Of a stretch of 64,000 bases of DNA, positions 41,801 to 53,300 are shown in pieces; position 1 is the first letter of the stretch; the number at the start of each line of letters is the position of its first letter. The notes under the pieces were generated by a model, which worked only from the letters and a program-made list of their open reading frames with translations, had not been told where the DNA came from and did no database searches. Made by a program: the position numbers and the translations under genes. This stretch comes from Anseranas semipalmata (lineage: Eukaryota; Chordata; Aves; Anseriformes; Anseranatidae). The stretch spans positions 81,777-145,776 of the forward strand of contig VXAA01003297.1 in NCBI GenBank assembly GCA_013399115.1, read 5' to 3'.

Positions 41801-42719
41801 GAAGAGACAGCCATGGCCATGTTGTCCAGCTTCCCAGAGCCAAGGCCAGAGCATCTCACCCAGCAAACTGCATACCCAGCCCCTTGCTGCTGGCTGAACT
41901 AAAACGCCTCATGTAAAGAGCAAACCAGTCTTGAGCTGGAGACAGCATGGTAGAGAGCCACAGCAAGCTTGCTACACTGTTCAAGTGGTTGTGTACCTTC
42001 TCTTTTAAATAGGCATGCTTTATTTTCAGACAGAATTTGTCTAACGTCAGTGCAAACCACCCATCTGTGTATCCTGAAGCCTTACCTGTTATTTTTGGAC
42101 TCCTAAGTTCAAGACGTTTACCACTGTTGTCCAAGCACACATTCTGCTGTGTAAGTGCTTGTGAAATGTCTGTGCTCCTCAAGTCATGCACATTTTAAAT
42201 GAGAACACGCAGCTATCATTTCGGTCAGCTGATGCTGAAGATTTAAGCTCGTAGGCACTGGTGTGCTCTCCAACCTGATAAACATGACTGATAGCTGCAC
42301 CCCACCCAGAAAGAGAAGCATCAGCAACAAGTGGCACTAATTTAGCTATTTCACAGGGCAGCGAGGTGCCTCTTTCTATTATTCTTTTTTTCCTGAAAAC
42401 TGTTGTGCACATTCCATTCCCCACCAGAGCTAACACTGATAATAGCTTGAACGATTGAGAGTTTTACTAGCGTGAACATGTTAGGATTTTTTTTTTCCTG
42501 CTTGAATTTACAGTCCAAGAAATAGCAAACTCTCACAGCTTTGCTGTTTGAATGAAGAGCTTTTACGTGAGCTTCCATGGAGGAGGCGTAGCACACACTA
42601 TTTGCAGCAGATCTGAGATCTTTCCCCCTTTCCCACCGATATCTCCTAAACAAGCCTTAAAGGGAGGATTCCCTATTCGCATAAAGGCATTATGCCAACC
42701 TCAAGGCCAAGTCAGTCTT

Positions 42720-43240
42720 CCTTCTGCTGAGCCTGCAGCCTGGGACGAGGTGATCTGATCGCGCCTGCTGCCAGCAGCGGGAGGCTCTGCCTTCCCCTTT
42801 CCCCTCCTGGCTGCACATTCCCACCGCTCACCTCGCGCTGGCTCGGGACCTCCTCAGGCTGCCCCCGTCACCCAGCAGAAAACAAGTGGATCGTTTTCTG
42901 CAGGTAGCAGCCAGCTGTTAGGTCGACTCACCTGCGCTGATGAAATCACAGCCATTGCTTTTAGCAGACCATCTTCATCCGATAGCTGCCATCACAACTG
43001 CGAGCTCGGATATATAGATATGCAAGGACGGAGAGGTGACTCTCTGCTGCCACACGTGCCTCGTACCCACACCTCTGCCAAGCGAGGGCAAAAAGCTGCT
43101 CGTTCAGAACGAGCTGTCGGCGATGCACACACACTCCCCCTGATGAATATGGCTCTACATGGGGCAGAGCATGGGGCCATTCCCCCACCTTTGTGCTGGT
43201 AGCAAACCCGCAATACGTATTACTTTTTTCCTCAAATTTT
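42720..43240. other. GC-rich, CpG-bearing patch without a gene
   Basis: About 500 bases with raised GC and CpG content, a TATA-like 'ggatatatagatatgcaagg' at about 43006-43025 and a near-perfect palindrome at 43098-43114. No conserved protein is encoded. It might be a regulatory element or the promoter of an unannotated RNA; this is inference from composition. Confidence 0.3.
43098..43114. repeat. 17-bp palindrome
   Basis: 'gctcgttc' and 'gaacgagc' are exact reverse complements around one base. This is a symmetric site inside the GC-rich patch and could bind a dimeric protein. Confidence 0.8.
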
Positions 43241-44866
43241 GAACAGACCAACTGTTTGATGCGATCTGCAGATGACCTCTAGATCAGTAGAGAAGGTGCC
43301 TCTTTTTTCACTTTTACCTTCCTTTTCTTTATCTGTGGCTGGATATCACAGGATCGTTCCCCAGAAGCGCCCCTTAAACAGGGAATTGAGCTTCTGCCAT
43401 GCTCTCAGGGCACTGTCACCATTTTACAGCTTTAAGTGCACAACAGTAGGCTTATGTCCTAAACTGCTTTTTTTCTCCACAGATTTGTGCTCATTTTTAT
43501 TTGCAACAAACAGACTTGCCATGGCAATATCTTTCATAACTCCTGGTGGAAGTGAGCCTGGTTGGACTAGCGGGGAGAAGCCACAAGATATCTAGACATC
43601 TTTTAATTTGTTTGTTTCTTCTTCCTCCCTTTGTTGCCTCAGCTAATTTTATTTCTGCATGTCTACGAGGATCCCTGCGTACCTGCCATTTGTAAAATTT
43701 TGCATTTTCATGTTAGCAGACCGGACATCCGCCAAGCGGCTCTCTTGCACAATGACAGCAGACAATGTGCTTTGCATTTTCCCTCTGCACAAAGGTCAGC
43801 GAACTTTCCCTACTCACTCGCGTGTTTCCCTGCTGTCCTGCACCTTGCAGATAAGTCCTCGGCTGTTTTCTACTCTCAGTTCTGCTTATGTAAGAAACAT
43901 CTTCTGCGTTTGATGCAAATTAAGGCTCCTGAATTCTGTCACAGAAAATCTGTCTCTAAAAATTGGAGAAATTGGTGATGCTCTGCCTTCTTCCTCAGGG
44001 CCATTAAAGGCTTTATCACACACTCACTTCACACTTCCCCACTGAAACGCAAAGCTTGCAGCAGCAAGGAGTGGCTGGGTGTCAGGAGCTCTTTAGTCCA
44101 CGTGTATGTTTAAACCAGTAGATGTTACTGCCTGGATCATCTAGGGAACGCTAATGGTTTCAGCTGATCTCTGTAGGGTTTCATTTAAAAGCAGCTAAGC
44201 CAATTGCTTTGAACAGCTATTTGAAATGAGGTGCCTACAGAGGCAAAAGCTGGGCGATGGACTTTCTGGTGCATCGAGGGACGGGGGATGGGAGGCTTCT
44301 CCGCCATGTTAGGCAGGGACAGGCAGCAGCCCTGGGCAGCCTCGGAGGGAGCGTTGCCAAATACTTCTCACACCTAGGCTGGTGCAACCCAGGCTCCTTG
44401 GCAGGGAGTTGCGGAAGTGGAGCAAGAGTCTGAGCACAGCCCTAGCCCAGATGGCTGTATCTCTGTCTTGCCAGACATCCTTGTTGTCCCTGTGAGGTGA
44501 CATGGATACAACTGAAGATCTGCCACTTCCCACTCAGGGTAGAGCTTGCCCCTCACCTCGCCACTGGGCTACAGCTGCTGGGGCATTGCTCCGGCAGTGC
44601 AAATGTCCCACTTGATACCACATTGCTGTTCTGGGCTGATTTCTCCCAACCACAAGGTCTTGGCTGCTGGATCTGCTGCTTCTGCCTCCCTGGGTTGCTC
44701 TCCACGAGGGCTGAAGGCAAAATGGCTTTCCAAGAGCCTGCAGCATCAGGATCCCATTGGGGAAGAAGGATGAGAGGTGCTGCTGAACAGAAAAGATGAC
44801 AAACAGGTGTTTGTTGTGAAAAGCTCCGAATCTCCTGCAGAGCCCATTGAAATTCAGAACTACTTT

Positions 44867-44889
44867 CAACAAACAAACAAACAAACAAC
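44867..44889. repeat. (CAAA)n microsatellite
   Basis: About five tandem CAAA units in intergenic DNA. Confidence 0.85.
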
Positions 44890-46650
44890 AAAGTCAACAA
44901 TTGAGGAACTTGTTATACCAGGCCTTTTCACGCCTGGTACAGGGGGACTGGCCTAGCAGCTCACCCAGGGGCTGACTTCGTGCCTGTGCTGAGGATCACA
45001 TCCCTGGTGCTTTTACGCTGCCAGCGGTCAGACGGGAACCAGCCATGCGCCCGCTGCTTCTGCAGCACGCTCCGGTGAGCGCAGCCATTGGAACAAGCAT
45101 GTACACCAAGACAGAGACATCTCTGTTCTGTGACACAGAAAACCATCTGGACAGCTTTCTCATGAAAGGAGATTTCCATTTACTGTTTTTCGCTCAGCCT
45201 TATTAATCACAGAGATTTATAAACAAAATATGGATCTGCAACAGAATGTAGGCGAAAAGTTCATTCTGACAGGAGAAAGCACAGCTCAGCTGTGCTCATC
45301 AAACTGTTATTTTTCCATGCGCAGTCCAGCTTCCCTTGTTTCATTTGTTATAATAATGTTTGCCTTCCCACATACTTTTCCTACTTTTATCTCTGTTTAC
45401 AATCTCTTTTCTCATGAAATGTCTTTCTTGCTTAAGAGAAATACCAAACAAATACTTCTCTGGGTTCCTCTTTAATCCTTCCCTTTTTGGTTTCACAGTG
45501 GGCTCTCAGGCTGTGTTCTGGAGGGTTAGTTTTTTACCAAACATTGACACATGCCTGGAAAACTCAGTGTACCGCACTGTCATCTTAAGTTGCTAACATG
45601 TGCTTGTTGCACAGAATCTGAAGCTTTCACAGCATAGTTGTAAGAGAAGCACCACGATATTAGTTAATATTAAAACCAGTTGGAAGAAGGAGCAGGAAGG
45701 TTGGTGAGATATAGGGGTGGAGGAGAGGAGTGCATGTCTTTTTCCTTATTAATTGACCTGATCTATGGAAGATTTCATTTCGTGGGTAGACTACAGCAGA
45801 AGATGGGGCATGGAGAACTCCTCCATCCTGTGGGTACAGAATCTCCTCCCTCAGCAAAATTTCCCCCTTTGTCTACACCTCTCCTTGTAGCCAGGGGCTC
45901 CCTTGACTTGGGAAGGGCCACGGTTCTTCTCTGTGCTGTTGTTTTGCTGTGAGGAAAACAACTTCTGCTGTCGGAGGGCAGAAAAATGCAGTCTGACTGC
46001 TGTGCCTCCCAGCTGCTGGCAGGTACAGTACCTGCAGGTAGCACTGCCTCTGCTCCCCAGGACAAAAGCGACGCTGGGTCTTGCAGACCACAGCTTGGCC
46101 AGCTGCGCAAGGCAGTGCAGATCATGGCACCAGTCCAGCTATCACAGATGCCATGAAACCTTTGCTGCCTAGTAATTCTGGTGTCATTAGGTGCTGCCCG
46201 TAATGGGAAACCATGATTTCACTGTGGTCCCGATGTGCTGTCCATAATTAGCATGCAGTCCTTCAATGCTAGTTACCTTAAGTATTAATTCCTTAAACAT
46301 CAATTAAAAAATCACGTGGAAATTTACCTCTTCCTCAGAAGAATCATGACTTAACATGGGGGTACTTACAATGAACTACTTAGACTTGCTTAATTAGTCA
46401 GTCTCTGTAAAGAGGTTTCAAATGTGTGAAAAAGCTATCAAACTGCTAAGTGCATTATCTTCAATTAATTTTGTGCAACTACATCTTCGCTACCGAGAGA
46501 GTCTTTAGAGTGCCGAGGAAAGGAAAAGGAGGCATTACTTCCAATTTTTAAAGTAACTAGTCAAAATAAAGAACCAATTGAAAGATGATGTGACATGGTG
46601 GCAATAATAGTGAACACACCATTTTTTCTGTTTCAGCCAGACCTGAATAT

Positions 46651-47541
46651 CACAGAATCACAGAATGGTTTGGGTTGGAAGGGACCTTAAAGATCCCCTA
46701 GTTCCAGCCCGCCTGCCATGGGCAGGGACACCTCCCACTAGACGAGGCTGCTCAAAGCCCCATCCAACCTGGCCTTGAACACTTCCAGGGTTGGGGCATC
46801 CACAGCTTCTCTGGGCAGCCTGTTCCAGGGCCTCACCACCCTCATAGTGAAGAATTGCTTCCTAATATCTAATCTAAACCTACCCTCTTTCAGTTTAAAG
46901 CCATTACCCCTTGTCCTATCACTGCACCCCCTGACGAAAGGGTCACTCTCCTGCTTTCCTGTGGGCCCCCTTTAGGTACTGGAAGACCACTATAAGGTCT
47001 CCCTGGAGCCTTCTCTTCTCCAGGATGAACAACCCCAACTCCCTCAGCCTGTTTTCATAGGAGCAGTGCTCCAGGCCTTCCTCCGGACTCGGACAGGCCC
47101 ATGTCTTTCTTATGCTACAGGTCCCAAAGTTGAATGCAATACTCTAGGTGGGGTCTCACGAGAGCAGAGGGGAAGAATCACCTCCCTTGACCTGCTGACC
47201 ATGCTTCTTTTAATGCAGCCCCGCATATGGCTGGCTTTCTGGGCTGCAAGCGCACATTGNNNNNNNNNNNNNNNNNNNNNNNNNNNTTCAGTTTTTCATC
47301 CACCAATACCCCCAAGTCCTTCTCCGCAGGGCTGCTCTCAATCCACTCATCGCCCAACCTGTGTCCATGTTTGAGATTCTTCCTGTCCAGCTGCAGGACC
47401 TTGCACTTGGCTTTGTTGAACCTCATGAGGTTCGCATGGGCCCACCTCTCAACCCTGTCCAGTTCCCTCTGGATGTCATCCCTTTCCTCCAGCGCGTCAA
47501 CTGCACCACTCAGCTTGGTGTTGTCCAGTCTCCTGAACCAC
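46651..47541 (-). mobile_element. CR1 LINE, 5'-truncated, with assembly gap
   Basis: The left edge shows the CR1 3' end with its short direct repeats ('atcacagaatcacagaat'), then the minus-strand C-terminal part of the CR1 ORF2 reverse transcriptase. Recognisable translated blocks are '[20 protein letters not shown]' and '[19 protein letters not shown]'. The copy stops near 47541 at a '[20 protein letters not shown]' segment, so it is 5'-truncated as usual for CR1. A run of 27 N at 47260-47286 interrupts it. It is presumably inactive. Confidence 0.95.
47260..47286. other. Assembly gap (27 N)
   Basis: A run of 27 undefined bases inside the CR1 element. Its length may be a scaffold estimate. 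One further N occurs at 48259 in a poly-A tract. Confidence 0.99.
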
Positions 47542-47806
47542 AGCTATTCCATACAGTCTGCCTCACATAATGAGAAGTTTACCAATTTCTCCTTTACAAC
47601 AGCTCAGTACTTTTGCCCCAGTGGTATCCCAGCTCCAGAGCTCTTTCTCTTCATGTCTAAACTAATATGAGAAGTTTCAACACTGCAGCAATTCAGTGGC
47701 CTCAGTTCAAGGCTAAATTTATCCCTGGCGAATTTACACACGTCTGTATTGTGCCAACTGTGTCTATCACATAGAACTGGATAACATACGATTTTATTTT
47801 TATTTT
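47542..47806. other. Non-CR1 spacer between two CR1 pieces
   Basis: 265 bases with no CR1 similarity and no gene that I can see, ending in a T-rich tract next to the second CR1 piece. Confidence 0.6.
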
Positions 47807-48110
47807 TTAGTTTGTTGACCGCACCACGCAGCTTGGTGTCATCAGCAAACTTGCTGAGGGTGCATTTGATCCCACTGTCCATGTCACCGACAAAGACGTT
47901 AAACAGTGCCAGTCCCAATACCGACCTCTGAGGAACGCCACTCGTCACTGATCTCCACTTGGACATTGAACTGTTGACCGCAACTCTTTTGAGTGAGACC
48001 ATCCAGCCAATTCCTTACCTATCCGAGTGGTCCATCCATCAAATCCATGTCTCTCCAATTTCGAGACAAGGATGTCATGCGGGAAAACAAGGATATCATG
48101 CGGGAATGAA
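47807..48110 (-). mobile_element. CR1 LINE fragment (reverse transcriptase core)
   Basis: The minus-strand frame contains CR1 ORF2 text: 'VAVNSSMSKWRSVTSGVPQR', then 'LFNVFVGDMDSGIKCTLSKF' and 'ADDTKLRGAVN', including the catalytic ADD of the reverse transcriptase. It lacks both the 5' part and everything 3' of this motif. It repeats the 'TKL.GAV' segment already present at the end of the neighbouring CR1, so the two are either separate insertions or a rearranged element. Confidence 0.85.
48066..48106. repeat. 21-base tandem duplication in CR1
   Basis: 'acaaggatgtcatgcgggaa' at 48066 is followed directly by 'acaaggatatcatgcgggaa' at 48087. There are two copies differing at one base, at the 5'-most recognisable part of the CR1 fragment. 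Confidence 0.85.
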
Positions 48111-48242
48111 AGAATCATAATTCATATCCCTCCTCTGCTTTGACTGGTTTCTTTTTTCTCTGCTTCCACCTTTCTCTCCTGTCTTAATCCTCTCTCCCAT
48201 TGAATATTAACCCTTTCTCTTCCAAATTTGACATTAGCTTAG

Positions 48243-48260
48243 CAAAAAAAAAAAAAAANA
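48243..48260. repeat. Poly-A tract with one N
   Basis: About 17 A residues with an ambiguous base at 48259, a likely sequencing uncertainty. Confidence 0.9.
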
Positions 48261-49074
48261 ATCAAAACAAAACACTTCAAACTGTGGAGTCAGTGAGGCT
48301 ACACCCCTACATCAACACACTAAATAAGGCAGCTTGTTCCAAACAAAGCCACATGGACTTCACTCCATTTTAAAGGTGAGATGCTAAAGGCCCAGAACAG
48401 AGCCCCTGAAAGAGAACCTGGGCCAAATCCAGCCCAGGAATTCATATGGTGTCTCTCCATTTCCTGAGCCACCCTTGTAGCCAATGGAGATTAGCTCTTA
48501 ATGTGTCTTTCAAAGTTTTCTATTCTATTTAGAGTTTATATGCCTTGTTAATTATTCTCACTTTACTTCAGCCATTTATAATCTGCTTTTGGTGGAGTTC
48601 TCTCAAGTCCTGGACAATAGGTCCTTTCTGCTAATACTCTGTCTGGCTGGCAGCTTTTTTTAGGCCAGCTACATTGAATTGGACTGCACCAAGAACCTAT
48701 TTCCTGGATTTTTTTCTCTCACTAGGACTAACAAAAGATAAGAACATTTTTCTTGCCGAGTCTGATTTGTTTTTAGAGTTTTTTCACTTGCCTTTTCTTT
48801 CTTTCCCAAGAATGATAAATCATCACTTCCTTGCTGACTGCCGAGATCCCACATGTTGTGAAAAATTCAGGCAGCTTGTTTAATATAAACTTGCATGAGC
48901 AGTGGTTAGGCAGCAGCGTCTCTTTCTCAGGGTTTGGATCATTTTAATGTGCATTTGCAGTATATTTGTATCACATCTTGGCATTCACTCAGCAATGATT
49001 TGAAATCCTATTCATTTACCTTATTTAATCTAAAAGAAACTGGAACAGAGAATAGACTATTCAATGGCCACAAC

Positions 49075-49080
49075 TTTATT
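49075..49080 (-). terminator. GRAP2: Candidate GRAP2 polyadenylation signal
   Basis: Canonical AATAAA on the minus strand, about 1.05 kb past the GRAP2 stop codon, giving a plausible 3' UTR length. It is the first canonical hexamer on this strand that I noticed downstream. There is no transcript evidence. Confidence 0.4.
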
Positions 49081-50126
49081 CTCTGCATACTGTAAAGTAA
49101 CAGCTCAACAAGTTGCATGAGGCATTCCACTGGCAAGTCAGTGTTGTATACTCAGTGACCCTGAACACCCCACCTTCTCAGGGAAAGAACTTCTGGCACC
49201 AAACCAGAAAAAACTCTTTTTGCCAACTCCTCCTCAGTTCATTTTTAGAAAGGTATCAGTAAGGGATATCCATTGTTATTCAATCCAGTGAATATTCATT
49301 TAGCTGAAGGACCTGACCTGCTCTAACCAGGATGTCTAATAGGATGTTTAGGTAGCTTGGAAAGCAGCCTGAAAATGGGACAAGTTGTTGTTATAGGGTG
49401 CAGACAAAAGTGCAGGAGAGCAGGACTGTCTGAAGAAGCAAAGAAATTAGCTTCTCACCCTCCCATATCTTCACCACTGGGTTGTTTGTACAAAAGCTTA
49501 CAGGATCCTGTCCCTTCATCTGGTGTATCCACTCAGTCCATGCCCACAGAAGGTACTAGAGGTGCAAGCCAAAAACTATTTAGAAAAGTCAAGATTGCCT
49601 TGCACCTCAGCCTAAGGACCCCTTACTTTCCATCCCTACCTGAAGGATTAATGTGATTACCAATCATCATTTAATTCACCTGGGCATTTGTCCTGCCTCT
49701 GAAAGAAAGGTGAAACAGCCCGAAGGGACTATGAGTGCAACCAGATCTAAAAGAAGGGGGTAGTGCTACCTCAAGATTGAAGTCTAACTTGTCTGAGGTG
49801 CATTTCCATAAAACAAACCTAATTGCAGGAAGTTATAATACTTAGCCAAAGAAATGACAGGGCAGGGAGGATCCAGTAAGGTCTCAATAAACAGTCCAGG
49901 ATTCTTCCTCCCCTCCCCTTCATGGATGTACAAAACAGGGGGAAAAATTCCCACCCTCTTCGAAGGGTTCTGTTTCTTACCAACATTTCAGAAGATCAAT
50001 TGCCAATAAATTAAGACAAAACCAAAAACACCATATGTCCTGGGGTAAGGGAAAATGCATTCCCTCTCTGTCCCTGTCATGTCAGAAGAGCAGCTCTGAT
50101 ACGGCCCTCTGGGTCATACTGTGCCC

Positions 50127-50306
50127 TCACAGTGGCACTGGTGTGACATAGTTGGCAGGGAAGAGACCCAGTTCCCCACGCAGACGTCCTTTCCACCACG
50201 ATGGATTGGAGCTGTCTAGAACCTCTAAGATGTCTCCGCTGCGGAAGCCCAGCTCGTCATGTTCCACAGCATCAAAGTCGTACAAGGCACGGACCCATAG
50301 TGTTCG
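50127..50306 (-). CDS. GRAP2: GRAP2 exon 7 (C-terminal SH3 and stop)
   Basis: Acceptor 'cttcccag' precedes CGA; the exon encodes residues 238-296 and ends at TGA 50127-50129. It contains '[20 protein letters not shown]', 'NPSWWKGRL' and '[13 protein letters not shown]'. This is a complete SH3 domain with the ALYDF, acidic RT-loop, WW and PxxY-type surface residues intact. In mammals this domain binds the RxxK motif of SLP-76 tightly; the same role is inferred here. Confidence 0.95.
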   Translation of the reverse strand, partial: RTLWVRALYDFDAVEHDELGFRSGDILEVLDSSNPSWWKGRLRGELGLFPANYVTPVPL

Positions 50307-53300
50307 CTGGGAAGGAGACAGAAACAGGCAGGGAACAATGAATCACATGCTTGATCCAGACCCATTGGTGAGCTCAGGCTCACTCACAAAGCCCCAGATG
50401 CCTACTGTGTTGAGCTCATGCTAAGTTCCCTCTTCTAATAATTCTGCATGTTAACTAAGACTGATCTTGAGAGCAGTCCTAGAACTATGCTCATGCAACA
50501 CTGCAGCCCTACCCTCAGAATGCCCCAGAACCAGATTCAAGCAGCTGTGATAGAGTCTTGAGACTCAGAAACATCTTCTAAGACATCACAGAATCACAGA
50601 ATTGTAGGGGTTGGAAGGGACCTCCAGAGATCATCAGGTCCAACCCCCCTGCCACAGCAGGTTCCCTAGAGCAGGTTGCACAGGTAGGCGTCTAGACGGG
50701 TCTTGAATATCTCCAGAGAAGGAGACTCCACAACCTCCCTGGGCAGCCTGTTCCAGCGCTCCGTCACCCTCACTGTGAAGAAGTTCCTTCGCATGTTGGT
50801 GCGGAACTTCCTGTGCTCCATTTTGTGGCCATTGCCCCTTGTCCTGTCCCCACAGACCATTGAAAAGAGGTTGGCCATATCACTGTGTCCCCCACACTAC
50901 AGATATTTATATACATGTTATAATATTAATATTACATTTATATATATATGTCTCAACAGGTCTAATAAACTATTCCTCATGCAACCTCTGTGCAGGTGGC
51001 ATTGCCTAGACTGCTTGGCCATTGATAAGGGACCTGCTGAGTTGGGTAGATGGGGCCTTCCAGGTACATCACCTACTGGTGTTTGCTGGTGCAGTGGGTC
51101 TGTGTGTCTCCGTTGCATAGCTGCTGCACTTCCTTGGCCATGATTCCTTAGTCCATGCAGCCCTTCTTTCCTGTCCAGGCTCCCCCCATATCTATCCTAG
51201 AAAGACAACAGCAAGAGAAAAGTCACAAATATACTGAGGTGTATGAATGAGGGGCCTTAAGAGTCATTGGTGGTCAGGGATTCAGGGTCCAAACCTCATG
51301 TAAATCATTTTAGATGTCTGCTTCCAGTACAGTCCCTCTGCTGCAGCCCTGGAAACAATGCCCCTCATGGAAGAGGTCACCGTAGACTGTTCTATTTTGG
51401 ATTTTTCTTCTTAGAAGTTGGAAGTTGACTGTCCTCAGCTGTGTTCCACATCTACTAAGGGGCCAGTGGCTTTTCTGGCTTCTGGGAGTTTTGGAGAAAA
51501 CCTAAGGCTGTTCTAAGTCACAGGTGAAAAGCCAGCTCACCAAGGGGACTTCTGCCTATCTGGAGTTATTATGACCCAGTCTCACTACTTTACTTTTTCT
51601 TTGGGCTGCCCCATGCTGCAAAAGGCAAGGAACAGGCCTAAGAATCCAGTAGCCCAATTAACCAAAGAGGAAAGACACAAAATCACATTCGAAGAAAAAA
51701 TGCCATATGACTGCACATCTCAAGTCATATTGACACAAATCATCTAGGAAGCAAGTTCTCTTTTGTCTGCACAACGAAGAGGTGCTGAGTGTCTTCATCT
51801 CTTCAGGCCTATACATGCGCTGAGGTTTTTTTTTTTTTATGATAACAGTGTGACAGAATCTGTTATCATGTTAGCTCAGGTTGCAGCAGTACTTCAGTGA
51901 CACAGGATCTGATCAGTTGTATCAACAGAGGGAGGAAGAACAGCTCGTGCTTGCTGTAAGCAGCTATCATTCTCTCCCTCTTGCTGCTTCTTTTCTTGCA
52001 CCTACTCTTCTAAATGCTCCCTTGCTGTCACTTGCACCTTTGTCAGCCTAAAAGGTCCCTGAGACTGGGGCACAATTTGCACCTCAGCTGTCCCCGCCTG
52101 GACATGAGTGAACTCAATCTGGCTTTGCAGCTGCATGATTTACTGCATGGACACTTCACTCCTATGAGTATTTCTGCTCTGCAACGAATGTGACTCAGAC
52201 ATAGACAGTGCTCCAAAGAGTGCAGGCCCTCAGCTTTGTCAAAGGCTGTATTATTCCATCAGCAGTCCCCTGACAGGCAATACTACTTGTCTGATGAGAG
52301 AAGAGCCATTTCACGATTGTCCCTGACCATGTTATACAGGAGCTCTCACGCCTTAAGGGACATGGTTTTGGATTTCTTCAGCAAGACAAGTCCTCTCCTT
52401 GACTGATGCTACACTGTCTCTAGCTAGAGACATGAGCCAACCCCAGTGTGACGATTTTGTCTGGGATAGAGTTAATTTTCTTTGTAGAGGCTCATATGAT
52501 GCTGTGTTTTGGATTTTTGTGAAAACTATTTCCTCCAAAACTAATCAAGAAGAACTTTGAAGACATCACCAAGTATTGCTGTTGTCCTCTCCATTCCTAT
52601 GCTAGCAAGAGAGCAAAGAAACATCTGGGGTGCAACATGGTGAAAGAAAACAGAGAGGGTCTGGAATAAGGAGGAGAATGAGGAGGAATGTTCTGGAGGA
52701 AGCCAAACTCTCCCAGGGTTACCGTAGTCATTCCTCACCCTGACGTGTTTTGCGGTGCTGACTGTCAGTGCCATAACAGAAAATAAACAGGCAGCAAGGT
52801 TTCATTTGTCCTGCAGACTTGAGAGGGTTCCTGAAACTGCCTATTTGTGTGTGGAAGATTTGGGAGTGTTTTTCAGCACTGTCACATGACACTACCCCTT
52901 GCTTTCCTTTTTTGGGGATGGAGCCCAGTACTCCCAGGTTCCCAGTGAAAGGGCTACTGTATGCTGATTTCCGTTTTTTGTTGGTTTGTCAATAAGACTC
53001 AAAGATCACAGAACTGAATAAAAGCTGACATTTGTTTCACTCCAAAAGATCTCCCCAGGCCGATACCATCATTGCTGCTACTTCCATATGAAGATCTGAC
53101 TGACTCTGCCTCCTAAAGCAGATTGAGGGTGGAAGATTTTGATAAAGTGACTGTTCACTTGCTACCAAGCAATTGAGGCCAATGTTTCATGTGCCTGGGC
53201 TTCATGTGACCTCTTTCCTGGTAGTACCTGTTGCTGGTGCAGTACGGGGACAGGATGTTCCACGTATCTCTTGGATACAGAAGAATGAGCTTCTCCAGAT

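Larger units (their letters stand above)
28060..50126. other. Intergenic region between FAM83F and GRAP2
   Basis: 22 kb without a recognised gene. It holds five MIR-type remnants, two CR1 fragments (46651-47541, 47807-48110), simple repeats, an N gap, two GC-rich patches (38660-38860 and 42720-43240), one unrecognised ORF (33520-33882) and the probable GRAP2 3' UTR at its right end. I see no spliced gene with conserved domains. A long noncoding RNA cannot be excluded. Confidence 0.6.
50307..51076 (-). other. GRAP2: GRAP2 intron 6
   Basis: A 770-base intron with donor CCA|GTAGGT and acceptor 'cttcccag'. Nearly half of it is a CR1 insertion (50586-50905), followed by an AT-rich stretch. Confidence 0.9.
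51197..53227 (-). other. GRAP2: GRAP2 intron 5
   Basis: A 2.0 kb intron with donor CAG|GTACTA and acceptor 'tttctag'. It holds a fragment of an avian retroviral LTR (52453-52528) and a minus-strand open stretch at about 52000-52140 of unknown origin. Confidence 0.9.

Noticed and set aside
47178..47426. Open frames around the N gap as genes
   Set aside because: They are CR1 ORF2 reverse-transcriptase remnants or their antisense.
51073..51196. Donor GTAG|GTGATG for GRAP2 exon 6
   Set aside because: It leaves one extra base and breaks the frame into exon 7; the donor CCA|GTAGGT four bases earlier keeps phase 0.
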